The position numbers were made by a program, and so were the translations under genes. The notes under the pieces were generated by a model. The model did not search any database and had not been told where the DNA came from. It was given only the letters and a program-made list of their open reading frames with translations. A stretch of DNA of 64,000 nucleotides from JBDTSW01 sp963758845. GTDB taxonomy: Bacteria; Actinomycetota; Thermoleophilia; Solirubrobacterales; 70-9. Shown piece after piece: positions 1 through 9,767 of the stretch. The stretch is from the NCBI GenBank assembly GCA_963758845.1, contig CAVWWX010000002.1:2232001-2296000 (forward strand). The letters are read 5' to 3'. How positions within the stretch are numbered: position 1 is the stretch's first letter; the number at the start of each line of letters is the position of its first letter.

Positions 1-38
1 GTGGCGCCGCCGGGCGGCTGAGCTGTGCGGGCGAGCGC

Positions 39-648
<610 letters not shown>

Positions 649-709
649 CGGCTTGGGATCGAGCAGTCTATTAGACGGCGGGTCGGACTCCCCGTGGCGG
701 GCGGCGGGC

Positions 710-2123
710 TCAGTCGCCCGGAGTCCAGATCTTTCCGGGGTCCGCGGCCCCGTCGCCGCCCGTCTCCGGCGCGCCGGCGCCGCCCTCCTTGTCGGGCGTC
801 CAGATCGCCTCGCGCGCGGCCGCCTGGGCGACCGGGATCGGCTTCGCCGAGGAGACCACGAGATCGGCCGCCTTGCGGAGCCGGATCTCCTCGCGCAGCA
901 GCGTCGTCGCGGCCGCTGTCACGAAGGCGTTCCAAGAGCTTCCTGGGGTCGTTCTCGCCCTCCCCAGGCCCGAGCGCCTCGACCAGGTCGTCGTCGCTGA
1001 CCTCGATGGCCTCTGCCTCCGCGACGGCGGCCAGGGTCGCCTCGCGCCGCAGCGACCGCTCGGCGTCGTCGCTGACCGACTCCAGCATCGCCGCCCGGCC
1101 GCCCTCCTGGGTCTGCATGAAAACCTCGGGGTCCACGCCGCGATGGCTCAGGTCGTGGAGGAAGCGGTCGAGCGACTCCTCGGCCCGGGCGGTCGACGAT
1201 GTCGCCGGGAACCTCGATCGTCGCGTTGCCGACGGCCGCGTCGACGACCGCCTCGCGGAACTCCTCGTCGGCCCGCCGTTCGAAGGCCTCGGCGATGCGT
1301 GCGCGGATCTCGTCGCGAAGCTCGTCCAGCGTCTCGAACTCGGAGGCGTCGGCCGCGAAGTCGTCGTCGAGCGCGGGAAGCTCCTTCTCGCGCACCTCCT
1401 TGACCGTGACCTCGAAGGTCGGCATCCTTTCCGGCGAGTTCGGTCGCGCGGTAGTCGTCGGGAAAGCTCACCTCGATTCGCCGCTCCTCTCCCGCCGAGG
1501 CGCCGACCAAGCCCTCCTCGAAACCGTCGACCAGGGTGCCGGTGCCGAGCTCGACGAGCTGGTCACGACCCTCGCCCCCTTCGAACGGCTCGCCGTCGAC
1601 GGTGCCGCGGTAGTCGAGCGAGCACCATGTCGCCCTCGCGCCGCCGCGCGCTCCACGGGCTGCAGCGAGGCGAACCCCTCGCGCAGCCGGTCGAGCTCGG
1701 TCTGGACCGCCTCGTCGGGCACTTCGGGCTCGGGCTTGCCGACCTCGAGGCCCATGTAGTCGCCCAGCTTCGCCTGGGGGCGGACCGCGATCTCGATCGT
1801 CAGCTCCAGGTCCTCGCCCGGGCCCCGGCAGCTTCTCGACGTCCAGCTTCGGCTCGCCGACGGGATTGATGCCCGACTCGCGCAGCACCGCGTCGTACCA
1901 CTCGGGAGCGCGTCTCGCAGGGCCTGCTCGACCACGGCGTCGCGCCCCAGGCGCTGGATCACGAGCTGCGGCCGGGACCTTGCCCTTGCGGAACCCGGGG
2001 AGCTTCATCTCGCCGGCCAGCGTCGCGTGCCGCGCGATCGAGGCGCTTCTCGACCTCGGCCGCGGGGACGGCGGCGTCGACGCGGACGCGTGAGTCGCCG
2101 AGGTCTGTGACCGTGGTCTTCAC
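710..2123 (-). CDS. tig: Trigger factor, ribosome-associated chaperone (multiply frameshifted)
   Basis: Ribosome-bound chaperone with peptidyl-prolyl isomerase activity. Pieces of the family can be read in order across all three frames: N-terminal VKTTVTDLGDSRVRV, the ribosome-binding signature LPGFRKGKVP, then VGEPKLDVEKLPGPG, the FKBP-type core with LLDYRGTVDGEPFEGG and LVDGFEEGLVGASAGEE, and the C-terminal helical arm ending in DPGKIWTPGD. Joining them needs about nine indels (near 2042, 1984, 1905, 1828, 1645, 1630, 1424, 1195 and 930), mostly single-base insertions. Conservation on both sides of each break argues for sequence error, not decay. Start is taken as the GTG at 2123. It sits just upstream of clpP, as in many bacteria. 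Confidence 0.9.
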
Positions 2124-2241
2124 GAGCGCGCTGAGCTTAGTGGCGGCCCAGCCCAGCCACGCTGCGCCGAGGTCACCGATGAACGCGGCCACGCGCCCCA
2201 CTGGCCCGGTCAGCACCCAGGCGCCTACCCTGTCGGCCGGC

Positions 2242-3740
2242 CTACTCACCCGAGGCGTACCCCAGGATCGACCGGTCGATCAGCCACTCGACCGGGCGCG
2301 CGGTCGTCGGTGTAGACCTCGTCGCCGGGCAGGCGTGGCTCGATCTGCCCGCCCTGGATCGCGCCGACTTCCTGGAGGTCGCGGGGCAGGTCCTTCAGCA
2401 GCTCGAGCAGGTTCTGGCCGGAGACCGGCGCCTCGCTCGCGACCAGCAGGGTGTTGGTGTCCTCGATTGGGTCGCGCAGGACGGTCGGGAACGCCTCGGC
2501 CATCGTCGAGCCGAGGACCGTCTCGAGGTCGTCGTTGCCCTCCGGGTGGCCGGCGTTGACGATCACGATCCCGCCCGGCGCCAGCCGGTCGCGGACCAGC
2601 TCGAAGAACTCCTTCGTCGCCAGGTAGAACGGGATGTACGGCTGGCGGTACGCGTCGACCATGATCACGTCGTAGCCGCCGTCGGAGCGCCGCAGCCACG
2701 GGCGAGCGTCCTCGTTGTGGACGGTCAGGTTCTGGGCCGATCCCATGTCGAAGTACCGCCGGCCGACCTCCTCGAGCTCGGGGTCGATCTCGACCCCGTC
2801 GATCTCGGTCTCGCGGGAAGTAGTGGCCGTAGGCGCGGGCCGTCGTGCCGGCGGCGTTGCCGAGGATCGCGATCCGCTTCGGCGGCTCGCTCAGGCCGGT
2901 GAACGGGAGCACCAGGTACCCGTCCCAGACGTCGCCGGTGAGGTAGGTGCCGGGCCGGTAGAGCGAGTGCACCGCCTGGCCCTCGTTCAGCTCCAGCAGG
3001 CGGTCGCCGTCGTCCTCCTCGACGACCCGCACGTACTGGTTCTCGGTCTCGGTCTCGAAGATCACCTCGCCGTCGTCGGTGGCCTTCACGGTGCCGACCG
3101 GGAGCGCGATCGCGGCCGCCAGCGCCACCGGCACCGCCGCGAAGCGCCAGCCCAGCCCCGCTGCCGCGACCAGCGCGATCGCGAGCGGCGAAGACGAGGA
3201 AGGTCCGCTGGGTGCCCGATGAACGGGATCAGCAGCAGCGCGGAGACCAGCGTGCCCGAGCAGCGATCCGACGGTCGAGATCGCGTACAGGCGGCCGGCG
3301 ACCCGGCCCGGCGTGCTCGACGTCGGGGACCGCCAGCCGGATCGCCCATGGCGAGCAGGTGCCCAGCATCAGCGATCGGGATCGCGATCAGGAAGAGGAC
3401 GCCGACCAGCGAGCCGACGAACGCGCCGGCCTCGATCTCGTCGAGCGCGTCGACCGAGACGTCGAAGAACGGCTGCGCGACGAGCGGGACGATCGCCAGC
3501 AGCACCGAGGCGGCGAGCACCATCTTGCACAGGCTCCGCAGCTCTGGGCGGCTGTCGCCCAGGCGGCCGCCGAGCCAGTAGCCGATCGAGAGCGCGACCA
3601 GGACGACCCCGATCGTGTTCGCCCAGACGATCGTGGAGGCGCCGAAGAACGGCGCCATCAGGCGCACGGCGGCGATCTCGGCGCCGAGGCGTCCCGATGC
3701 CGACCACGAAGACCAGCGCGTACAGGAACCTGTTGTTCAC
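2242..3740 (-). CDS. Membrane-anchored spermidine synthase-like protein (frameshifted)
   Basis: The N-terminal part is hydrophobic and resembles the membrane half of fused MFS/spermidine synthase proteins: VNNRFLYALVFVVGIG, then RLMAPFFGASTIVWANTIG and VALSIGYWLGGRLGD. The C-terminal half is a class I methyltransferase-fold aminopropyltransferase domain with RIAILGNAAGTTARAYGHYFP and later GYDVIMVDAYRQPYIPFYL and LAPGGIVIVNAGHPEGN, ending VEWLIDRSILGYASGE. At least four indels (near 3688, 3380-3210, 2815 and 2290) break it. The GTG start at 3740 overlaps the stop of the CtaG-like gene by 4 bp, so the two are probably one operon. Whether it makes polyamines is uncertain, because many such fusions have no assigned substrate. 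Confidence 0.75.
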
Positions 3741-4626
3741 GTGAGCGGCTTGGGCTCTCCGGCGCCCAGGATCCGCTCGCGCAGCGCGTCCCCCTGGCCG
3801 GCGGCGACCGCGCGGGCGGCGCGGGCCTCGTCGAGGGCGACCCCGTGACGGTCGGCGAGGTCGAGCAGCTCCTGCTTTCGGCGCCCCGCGGTTGGCGGCC
3901 CGGAAGAAGAGCCAGGCGAAGAGGCCGAGCGTGACGGCGCCGGTCTCGATCATCATCAGGTTGCCCGGCCGCGCCCTGGTCGGAGAGCGGCGGAGATGCC
4001 GTGCTCCCGCGCGCCCGGCAGCGTAGTCCGGGTAGAGCACGTCGCCGGACCAGATGAGCACGTTGGCGAGCACGGCGCCGGCGAAGCGGACCGCGATCAC
4101 GTAGCCGAGCTTGGCGAGCGTCGCTGAACCAGGTGGGCTTCGGCAGCGGGCCGAGCCAGCGGCATCCACATCGCGAGGCCGAAGCCGAAGAAGGCGCCGT
4201 GCTGGGCCAGGTGGAGCAGCGGGCTGGTCAGGACGCCCTCGTAGAGCACCGCCGAGATGCCAGACGTAGAGGCTCAGCGCCCAGAACGGAAAGCGCGACC
4301 AGCGGGTTGCCGAACGCCCGCAGCCAGCCCAGCCAGCGAATGGCCAGGATCGGCTGCAGGAGCGGGCCGGTGAGGCCCAGGCAGAACAGCAGGGCGGCGA
4401 TGTCGGCGATCACCAGGTGCTGGGCCATGTGGGCGACCACCAGCTCCTCTGCGAGGGTCGCCATGGGCGGCAGATCGGCAGCGATCAGGAGCAGCACGGA
4501 CGCGCCGAAGCAAAGCTGGCGCCAACCGGGCACGGGCCGGCCCCGGTCGGCGAGCGTGGCCGCGCGGCGGTAGTAGGCCGCCGCGACCAGCGCGAGCGCC
4601 AGCGGCGCCAGGACGTCGATCACCAT
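3737..4626 (-). CDS. CtaG-like cytochrome c oxidase assembly protein (frameshifted)
   Basis: Polytopic membrane protein of the caa3_CtaG family, associated with copper delivery during assembly of aa3/caa3 cytochrome oxidase. The intact first part carries the typical segment HMAQHLVIADIAALLFCLGL followed by TGPLLQP. After frame corrections one reads PFWALSLYVWHL, LYEGVLTSPLLHLAQHGAFF, WLGPLPKPTWFS, LAKLGYVIAVRFAGAVLANV and NLMMIETGAVTLGLFAWLFF, matching the family order of six to seven membrane segments with conserved His. Roughly eight indels lie between 4300 and 3890. Start ATG 4626; the TGA stop overlaps the next gene's GTG start. Assignment rests on motifs, so the exact family member is less certain than the fold. 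Confidence 0.7.
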
Positions 4627-4657
4627 GAGGCGGATCGTAGAGAGCGCGAGCCGTCGC

Positions 4658-5629
4658 TCAGAGCCAGTCGATCCGGCGGAAGAAGCGGTACAGCGCGATC
4701 ACGGCGACGGCCATCAGCGCGAGGGCCATCGGATAGCCCCAGACCTCGGGCAGCTCGGGCATGTGCTCGAAGTTCATCCCCCAGATGCTGGCCAGGAACG
4801 TCGGCACCGCGATGATCGCGGCCCAGGCCGAGATCCCCCGGATCACCTCGTTCTGCTTCACGCCCAGCAGGGCGAGGTTAGCCTCGAGGATCGAGGTCAG
4901 CAGCTCGCGTTGGCCGAGGACCAGCTCGTCGACGCGCCGGGCGTGGTCGGCGACGTCGCGGAAGTAGCGGCGAAGCTGCTCGTCGACCTCGATGTACGCC
5001 CCGCGCTCCAGCGCCTCGAGCGGCACCAGAAGCGGCGCGACAGCCCGGTGGAACTCGATCACCTCGCGCTTGAGGAAGTAGATCCGCTGGGTCGAGTCCA
5101 GCCGCTCCTCGAAGATCTGCGTCTCGACCTCCTCGATGTCGTCCTCGATCCCGGCGACGACCGGGGCGTAGTCGTCGACCACCTTGTCGAGGATCGCCCA
5201 GACCACCGCGGCGGGGCCGGCGTTCAGCAGGTCGGGGTGCTCCTCCAGACGGCGCCGAGCTTCGGCCAGGCCGCTCGCCTTGCCATGGCGGACAGCGATC
5301 ACGTAGCTGGGGCCGGCGAAGATGTGGATCTCCCCGAACTCGACCTCCTCCGTCTCGTCGACGTAGCGCGCCGGCCGCAGCACGATGAAGAACGAGCGGT
5401 CGTAGTCCTCGAGCTTGGGCCGCTGGTGCGCGTTCTTCGCGTCCTCGACCGCAAGCTCGTGCAGGTCGAACGACGCCGCGATGAGGTCGAGCTCGGCGTC
5501 GTCGGGGTCGTGGAGGCCGAGCCAGACGAAGTCACCGTCGCCCCTCGCGACCTCCGCCGCCCGCTCGATGTCGAGGGGCCCTTCGTGTTGGCGGCGCCCC
5601 TCACGGTAGTGGGCGCAGTCGACGATCAC
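4658..5629 (-). CDS. corA: CorA family magnesium/divalent cation transporter
   Basis: Inner-membrane pentameric channel for Mg2+ (or Co2+/Ni2+) uptake. It is 323 residues, normal for the family: an acidic cytoplasmic domain, a long helix around residues 190-260, then two membrane helices at the C-terminus. The signature GMN lies at residues 284-286 in the loop after the first membrane helix, and the C-terminus is basic (YRFFRRIDWL). The reading frame is intact, in contrast to the neighbours on its left. The GTG start at 5629 lies a few bases after the end of the HD-domain gene, suggesting cotranscription. Confidence 0.92.
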   Translation of the reverse strand: MIVDCAHYREGRRQHEGPLDIERAAEVARGDGDFVWLGLHDPDDAELDLIAASFDLHELAVEDAKNAHQRPKLEDYDRSFFIVLRPARYVDETEEVEFGEIHIFAGPSYVIAVRHGKASGLAEARRRLEEHPDLLNAGPAAVVWAILDKVVDDYAPVVAGIEDDIEEVETQIFEERLDSTQRIYFLKREVIEFHRAVAPLLVPLEALERGAYIEVDEQLRRYFRDVADHARRVDELVLGQRELLTSILEANLALLGVKQNEVIRGISAWAAIIAVPTFLASIWGMNFEHMPELPEVWGYPMALALMAVAVIALYRFFRRIDWL

Positions 5630-5633
5630 TCGG

Positions 5634-6247
5634 TCAGGCTACGTCGGCGTGACGGCGAGCACCAGGGCGGCCCGCCTCGAAGCTGTCCAGCTCGTCGCGC
5701 AGCTCGCGGACGACCGCAAGATCGCCAGCCAGTCGCTCGAGCATGACCAGGTCCTCGCGCCAGAGCCAACGCGGTCGTCGATCGAGACCGGAAGCCGCCC
5801 GCCGGCTGCCTCGCCGAGCTCGGCGTAGAGGCCCCCCAGCTCGCGCAGGTTGGTCAGCTTGTCGGCGGCGTAGATCGCAGCCGCGCGAGGCCCGGCCTCG
5901 GCGACCCGCTCGCGGTGCTCGCGCTTGCGCTCCGCATAGGGCTCGATCGTCGCGTCATCGGTCAATGCGGACACCAGCTCGCCGACGTCCACCCCGAAGC
6001 GAGCGACCACCTCATCGTTGCTCAGGTCCGAGCGCTCGACGACGTCATGCAGGATCGCGGCCGTTACCGTCCGCTCGTCCAGGCCGTCGGCGGCGAGCCG
6101 CTCGGCGACGGCCAGCGGGTGGCCGATGTACGGCGAGTGGCCGTCCTTGCCGGCCTGGCCGCTGTGTGCCTCGCTCGCCAGCGCGTGCGCCCGGACCAGC
6201 GCCGCGGAGCCCCGCAGCCAGTCCGGTGTCGTTCCGTCGGCGCTCAC
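5634..6247 (-). CDS. HD-domain hydrolase, RelA/SpoT hydrolase-like (one frameshift)
   Basis: Metal-dependent phosphohydrolase of the HD superfamily, similar to the (p)ppGpp hydrolase half of SpoT-like proteins. Visible elements are YIGHPLAVAERL (His43), ILHDVVE (His67-Asp68), the GVDVGELVSALTDD region and AADKLTNLRELGG. The C-terminus changes frame near 5762: the natural continuation is REDLVMLERLAGDLAVVREL, ending ELDSFEAGRPGARRHADVA at a TGA at 5634. One missing base, probably in a T run, explains the break. No synthetase domain is present, so a stand-alone hydrolase (small alarmone or nucleotide) is the best guess; the substrate is unknown. It is followed closely by corA. Confidence 0.75.
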
Positions 6248-6296
6248 GGTCCGCGGATAGTACGTCCAGCGAGGTCAAGCGGGCCGGCGGGATACC

Positions 6297-6302
6297 GATA
6301 AT
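6297..6302 (+). promoter_or_regulatory. -10-like hexamer, predicted leaderless start
   Basis: GATAAT matches the sigma-70 -10 consensus at five of six positions and is separated from the GTG start at 6309 by exactly 6 nt. Transcription would begin at or next to the start codon. There is no Shine-Dalgarno sequence upstream of the GTG. Confidence 0.5.
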
Positions 6303-6308
6303 GACCCC

Positions 6309-7368
6309 GTGGGTGCAGGCAAGACACGGACCCGGGCCGTGGTCGCGATCGCCACCCTCGCAGCCTCCGGGGCCGCCCTCCATCTCGCCGGACCGGCCCT
6401 CGCGGGTGAGGCGCCGGCGATCGGTGGCTGCCAGGCCTTTCCGCCTTACCCCGGCGCGGCCGGGGAACCGTCGGCGGACGACCAGACGGCCTGGAACCAG
6501 GACATCTCGGCGACGGCAAAGCACCGGCGCTCGGCCGACTACATGCGGCGCATCCGCCGCCTGGGCTCGAACCAGTCACTCCACCCGGACTTCGGGGGCG
6601 ACGGCGAGTACGGCATTCCGTACACGGAGGTGCCCCAGACCGAACCGCTGGTGGACGTGGCGATCGGCCCGCAGGGGTACGCCGACGAGAGCGAGTTCGG
6701 GGCCGGGACCGCCGGGCCCCCGAGCGCGCCGATCCCGCTCGACGCGCCGATCGAGGGCTTCGGGTCCAACGGGGACCGCCACGTGCTGGTCGTGCGCGAA
6801 GGCACCTGCGACCTGTGGGAGATGTACCGGTCGTTCCCGCGCCCGGCCGACGACGAGTGGCGCGCCGACTCGACGGCGCTCTTCGACCTGGCCTCGGCCG
6901 ACCGCCACCCGGAGAGCTGGACGTCGGCCGACGCGGCGGGCCTGCCGGTCCTGCCCGGCCTGGTCCGCTACGACGAGGTCGCGGCGGGCAGCGTCGACCA
7001 CGCGATCCGGGCCACCTTCGCCGCGACCCGCCGCGGCTACATCCACCCGGCCGTCCACTACGCGTCGGACCGCTGCGGCCGCTCGCTGCCGCCCATGGGC
7101 CTGCGGCTACGGCTGAAGGCGAGCTACTACCAGAGCCACTTGGACGACTTCGACCCCGACGGCCAGGCCAGGCCGATCTTCGAGGCGCTCTACCGCTACG
7201 GCCTGATCGTGGCCGACAACGGCTCCAACTGGTACTTCACCGGCGCCGCGGACCCGCGCTGGGACGACGACGAGCTCGGGGACCTGAAGGACGTGCCCGG
7301 CAAGGCCTTCCTGGTGGTCGAACACCGAGGCGGGCGTCACCACCGCCCTGCTGACGGCTCGGCGCTAG
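6309..7368 (+). CDS. Secreted protein of unknown family
   Basis: I do not recognise the family. The product starts with a signal peptide (basic MGAGKTRTR, hydrophobic core VVAIATLAASGAALHLAG, cleavage likely after PALAGEA) and a mature domain of about 320 residues with several Trp/Tyr-rich stretches, for example DDQTAWNQDISATAK and the C-terminal GLIVADNGSNWYFTGAADPRWDDDEL. The NGSNWYF and FLVVEH pieces near the end look like a conserved C-terminal core. A one-base insertion near 7325 shifts the last codons; the natural ending EAGVTTALLTARR stops at 7368. It is probably extracellular and is not in an obvious operon. Start GTG 6309 is supported by the -10 hexamer 6 nt upstream. Confidence 0.75.
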
Positions 7369-7944
7369 CTGGCGCGGCGCCGGGGGCTGGGTGAACGAGA
7401 CCTCGACCGGCTCGCGCTGGGCCGCGTCCTCGATCTCGAAGAACTCGCGCGCCGTGAAACCGCCCATCCCGGCGACGACCGAGTTCGGGAACACCTGGAT
7501 CTTCGTGTTGTAGGCCTGCACGTTCGAGTTGTAGATCCGGCGCGAGGCCTGGATCTCGTCCTCGAGCTCGCTGAGGTTGCGCGAGAGCTGCTGGAAGTTC
7601 TCGGTCGCCCGCAGGTCGGGGTACTGCTCGGCCACCGCCCGCAGGTCGGCCAGCGCGCGGTCGAGCTGACCCTCGGCCTGGCTCGCCTGCTGCGCGCCCT
7701 GCGCCTGCATCGCCGCCGCCCGCGCCTTGGTGACGTTCTCGAACGTCTGCTGCTCGTGCTGCGCGTATCCCTTGACCGTCTCGACCAGGTTCGGCACCAG
7801 GTCGTGCCGGCGCTTGAGCTGGACGTCGATGCCCGACCACGCCTCGTCGACCCGATTGCGCGAGCCGATCATCGAGTTGCGGATGAGGACGAAGATCAGG
7901 CCCAGGAGCAGTACGACTCCGAGGATGATCAGAACAATGGTCAT
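7365..7944 (-). CDS. lemA: LemA family protein
   Basis: LemA proteins have one N-terminal membrane helix and a helical extracytoplasmic or cytoplasmic domain; their role is not settled. Here residues 2-21 form the helix, followed by the family signature RNRVDEAWSGIDVQLKRRHD and LVPNLVETVKGYA. Later come NFQQLSRNLSELEDEIQASR, IYNSNVQAYNTKIQ and VFPNSVVAGMGGF. LemA proteins usually end soon after the EVSF motif. Here the open frame runs another 45 or so low-complexity Arg/Pro residues into the convergent gene, so a one-base insertion near 7370-7385 and a true stop at about 7365 are likely. A clear ribosome site (GGAGGAGAATGCCGTC) precedes the ATG at 7944. Confidence 0.85.
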
Positions 7945-7986
7945 GACGGCATTCTCCTCCGGTGGATTGGCAGCGCCAGTGTTCTA

Positions 7987-8526
7987 CTAGTTATCGGCGC
8001 CCTGCGTATCGGCGCCCTCGATCGCGCCCACTCGGCGCAGACCGGCCTCGACGAGGCGGGCGGTGATGTCCTCCCGGCCCTCGGCGTCGGCCCGCCCCAG
8101 CTCATATGCCAGGGCCGCCACGTCGCCGTCGGCGATCGCGGCCTCGATTGCGTCGGCATAGGCGGCCTCGTCGGCGCCCTCCCGTGCAAGGTCTCGAAGC
8201 GCGGGCAGGCGGCTGCGGCGCGGGGCGATCGCGGCGGGGCCGCGGGCCCCAGGGCCGGGATCGGGGGCGGTGCGGGCCCCAAGGCGGCGCGCCGGCGCTC
8301 CCGATGGCGTGAACGTGTCGGCCACGGCACCCTGCCGGCGCAGGCGCTCGATCGTCTGGTAGACGGCGGCGCGCGAGACGCCCGTGTCGGTGGCGATCTG
8401 CTTCACGCTCATGCCCAACTCGAGCCGCTCGAGCACCTCGCGCTGGCGCTTGGTGAGCCCCGCGGCCGCCGGGCCCAGCCCGGCGGTGGTCTGGCCTACT
8501 CCCTCGGTTCCGCTCGTGCTTGACAT
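7987..8526 (-). CDS. HTH transcriptional regulator (LuxR/sigma-4-like HTH), probably autoregulated
   Basis: 179-residue DNA-binding protein. An N-terminal HTH is clear: LTKRQREVLERLELGMSVKQ followed by IATDTGVSRAAVYQTIERLR, which resembles LuxR or sigma region 4 helix-turn-helix. After a Pro/Arg/Ala-rich linker (about residues 75-115) there is an acidic helical C-terminal domain (LRDLAREGADEAAYADAIEA and onward) with no recognised ligand site. The start codon lies inside a nested inverted repeat that also contains a good promoter, which points to autorepression. It follows the MGMT gene on the same strand with only 32 bp between them, but has its own promoter. The regulated genes and signal are unknown. 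Confidence 0.8.
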   Translation of the reverse strand: MSSTSGTEGVGQTTAGLGPAAAGLTKRQREVLERLELGMSVKQIATDTGVSRAAVYQTIERLRRQGAVADTFTPSGAPARRLGARTAPDPGPGARGPAAIAPRRSRLPALRDLAREGADEAAYADAIEAAIADGDVAALAYELGRADAEGREDITARLVEAGLRRVGAIEGADTQGADN

Positions 8527-8564
8527 AGCTTGACCTTAACACAGTCAAGCTTGGCATGTCAAGC
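8518..8564 (-). promoter_or_regulatory. Nested inverted repeat overlapping a sigma-70 promoter (likely operator)
   Basis: Four TTGAC-type boxes form two concentric perfect palindromes. The outer arms are GCTTGACAT (8518-8526) and ATGTCAAGC (8556-8564); the inner arms are AGCTTGAC (8527-8534) and GTCAAGCT (8544-8551). Read on the minus strand, the outer arm supplies a perfect -35 TTGACA (8562-8557), 18 nt of spacer, then TAAGGT (8538-8533) as -10, and the ATG of the HTH gene follows 6 nt later. A protein bound to these boxes would block the promoter, so autoregulation by the HTH protein is the simplest reading. The MGMT stop codon also lies inside the outer arm. Confidence 0.65.
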
Positions 8565-9194
8565 CTTATCCAGCCAGCCCTCGTGGTGGAGCAGGAAGCG
8601 CTTCATCTCGGGCCCTCCCCCGTAGCCGCCGATCGCGCCGCCGGTGCGGACGACGCGGTGGCACGGGATCACGACCGGGATCGGGTTCGAGCCGAGAGCG
8701 TTGCCCGCGGCCCGGTGAGCTCGCGGGTTGCCGGCCCGGGCGGCGGCCTCCCGGTAGGTGATCGCCTCGCCGAACGGCACCGCGCTCGTCGCCTCGAGCA
8801 CGTTGCAGCGGAACGAGCCCGTGATCAGGCGCCAGTCGAGGTCCAGGTCGAACTCGCGACGGGCGCCGGCGAAGTACTCGTCGAGCTCGCGCCGGGCCGC
8901 GTCCACCCGGCGCGGCGCCTCCAAGAGCCGCGGCGAGACCCTTGCCGCCAGGTCCGCCAGCACCTCGTCGAAGTCCTCGCGCGGGAGCACGACTCGGACC
9001 AGGCCGCGCTCGGTCCCGGCGAGGAGCATCGTCCCGAGCGGCGTGTCCACGGTCCCGTAGGCGACGTCGGCCAGCCCCTCGCGCTCGGCTCGGTCCGCCA
9101 GCGCCGCGGCCAGCGCCGCGGCGTCAGCGTCGTCGACGCCGGCCCCCCGGCGGAGCGCTCGCTCGAGCGCGCGAGTGTCGGGCGGGGCGCTCAC
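8559..9194 (-). CDS. ogt: Methylated-DNA-protein-cysteine methyltransferase with N-terminal extension
   Basis: Suicide DNA repair protein that transfers alkyl groups from O6-alkylguanine to its own cysteine. The active site is in NPIPVVIPCHRVVR, with acceptor Cys178, followed by IGGYGGGPEMKRFLLHHEGW. The preceding domain has FRCNVLEATSAVPFGEAITY and RAAGNALGSNP. About 42 helical, Ala/Arg/Asp-rich residues precede the usual MGMT N-terminal domain (VAYGTVDTPLGTMLLAG) and have no role in alkyl transfer. The GTG start at 9194 overlaps the ECF sigma stop (GTGA), so the two are translationally coupled. In actinobacteria this gene sits where an anti-sigma gene is often found; whether the extension contacts the sigma factor is inference. 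Confidence 0.9.
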   Translation of the reverse strand: MSAPPDTRALERALRRGAGVDDADAAALAAALADRAEREGLADVAYGTVDTPLGTMLLAGTERGLVRVVLPREDFDEVLADLAARVSPRLLEAPRRVDAARRELDEYFAGARREFDLDLDWRLITGSFRCNVLEATSAVPFGEAITYREAAARAGNPRAHRAAGNALGSNPIPVVIPCHRVVRTGGAIGGYGGGPEMKRFLLHHEGWLDKA

Positions 9195-9685
9195 GCCGCC
9201 TCCAGCTGGATCGCCGGGTCCTCGCGCAGGCGCTTGAGCCCCTCGTGGACGCTCCTGCGAGCCGCCTCGGCCGAGCACTCCAGGGCGATGGCTATGTCGG
9301 CGTAGTCGAGGTCGGCGGCGAAGCGCAGCGCCACGGCGTAGCGCTGCTTGGGCGGCAGCCCGGACACGCGTGCCCACAGGTCCTCGGCGCCGTCAGCGGC
9401 ACCGGGGATGCCGTCGGCCGAGTGCTGCTCGGGGAGCTCGTCTCGCGGCTCGGGCCGGCGGGCCCGGGCCCGGTAGTGGTCGATCGCCTTGCGGCGGGCG
9501 ATCGTCATGACCCAGGCCCGCGGGTGGCGGCCGTCGAGGGTGTCGTACGCGCGCATCGCTGACATGAACGTCTCCTGGAAGCAGTCGTCGGCGTCGACCG
9601 GGCCCACCATCGAGCGCAAGAACGCGAGCACCGGGGCGCGGTGTTCGTCGAGGAACGCCTGGAACGGGGGCAGTGGCTCAGCCAT
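9191..9685 (-). CDS. ECF RNA polymerase sigma factor coupled to MGMT
   Basis: 165-codon extracytoplasmic-function sigma factor. Region 2 is visible as VDADDCFQETFMSAMRAYDT and HPRAWVMTIARRKAIDHYRA; region 4 as LPPKQRYAVALRFAADLDYA, DIAIALECSAEAARRSVHEG and LKRLRED. No anti-sigma zinc finger gene is adjacent; the downstream coupled gene encodes MGMT instead. The ATG at 9685 gives the standard start MAEPLPPFQAF. A longer upstream reading frame exists but has atypical Ser/Pro/Ala composition and was not used. A role in alkylation or other DNA damage response is inferred from the coupling. Confidence 0.88.
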   Translation of the reverse strand: MAEPLPPFQAFLDEHRAPVLAFLRSMVGPVDADDCFQETFMSAMRAYDTLDGRHPRAWVMTIARRKAIDHYRARARRPEPRDELPEQHSADGIPGAADGAEDLWARVSGLPPKQRYAVALRFAADLDYADIAIALECSAEAARRSVHEGLKRLREDPAIQLEAA

Positions 9686-9767
9686 ATCGGAGTTCACCCA
9701 TGTAACGCGTTGGGCGGCCGTTCCGTGAGGATAGGATCGCGAGCGTTCGAGGCACGAGGGAGGGAAG

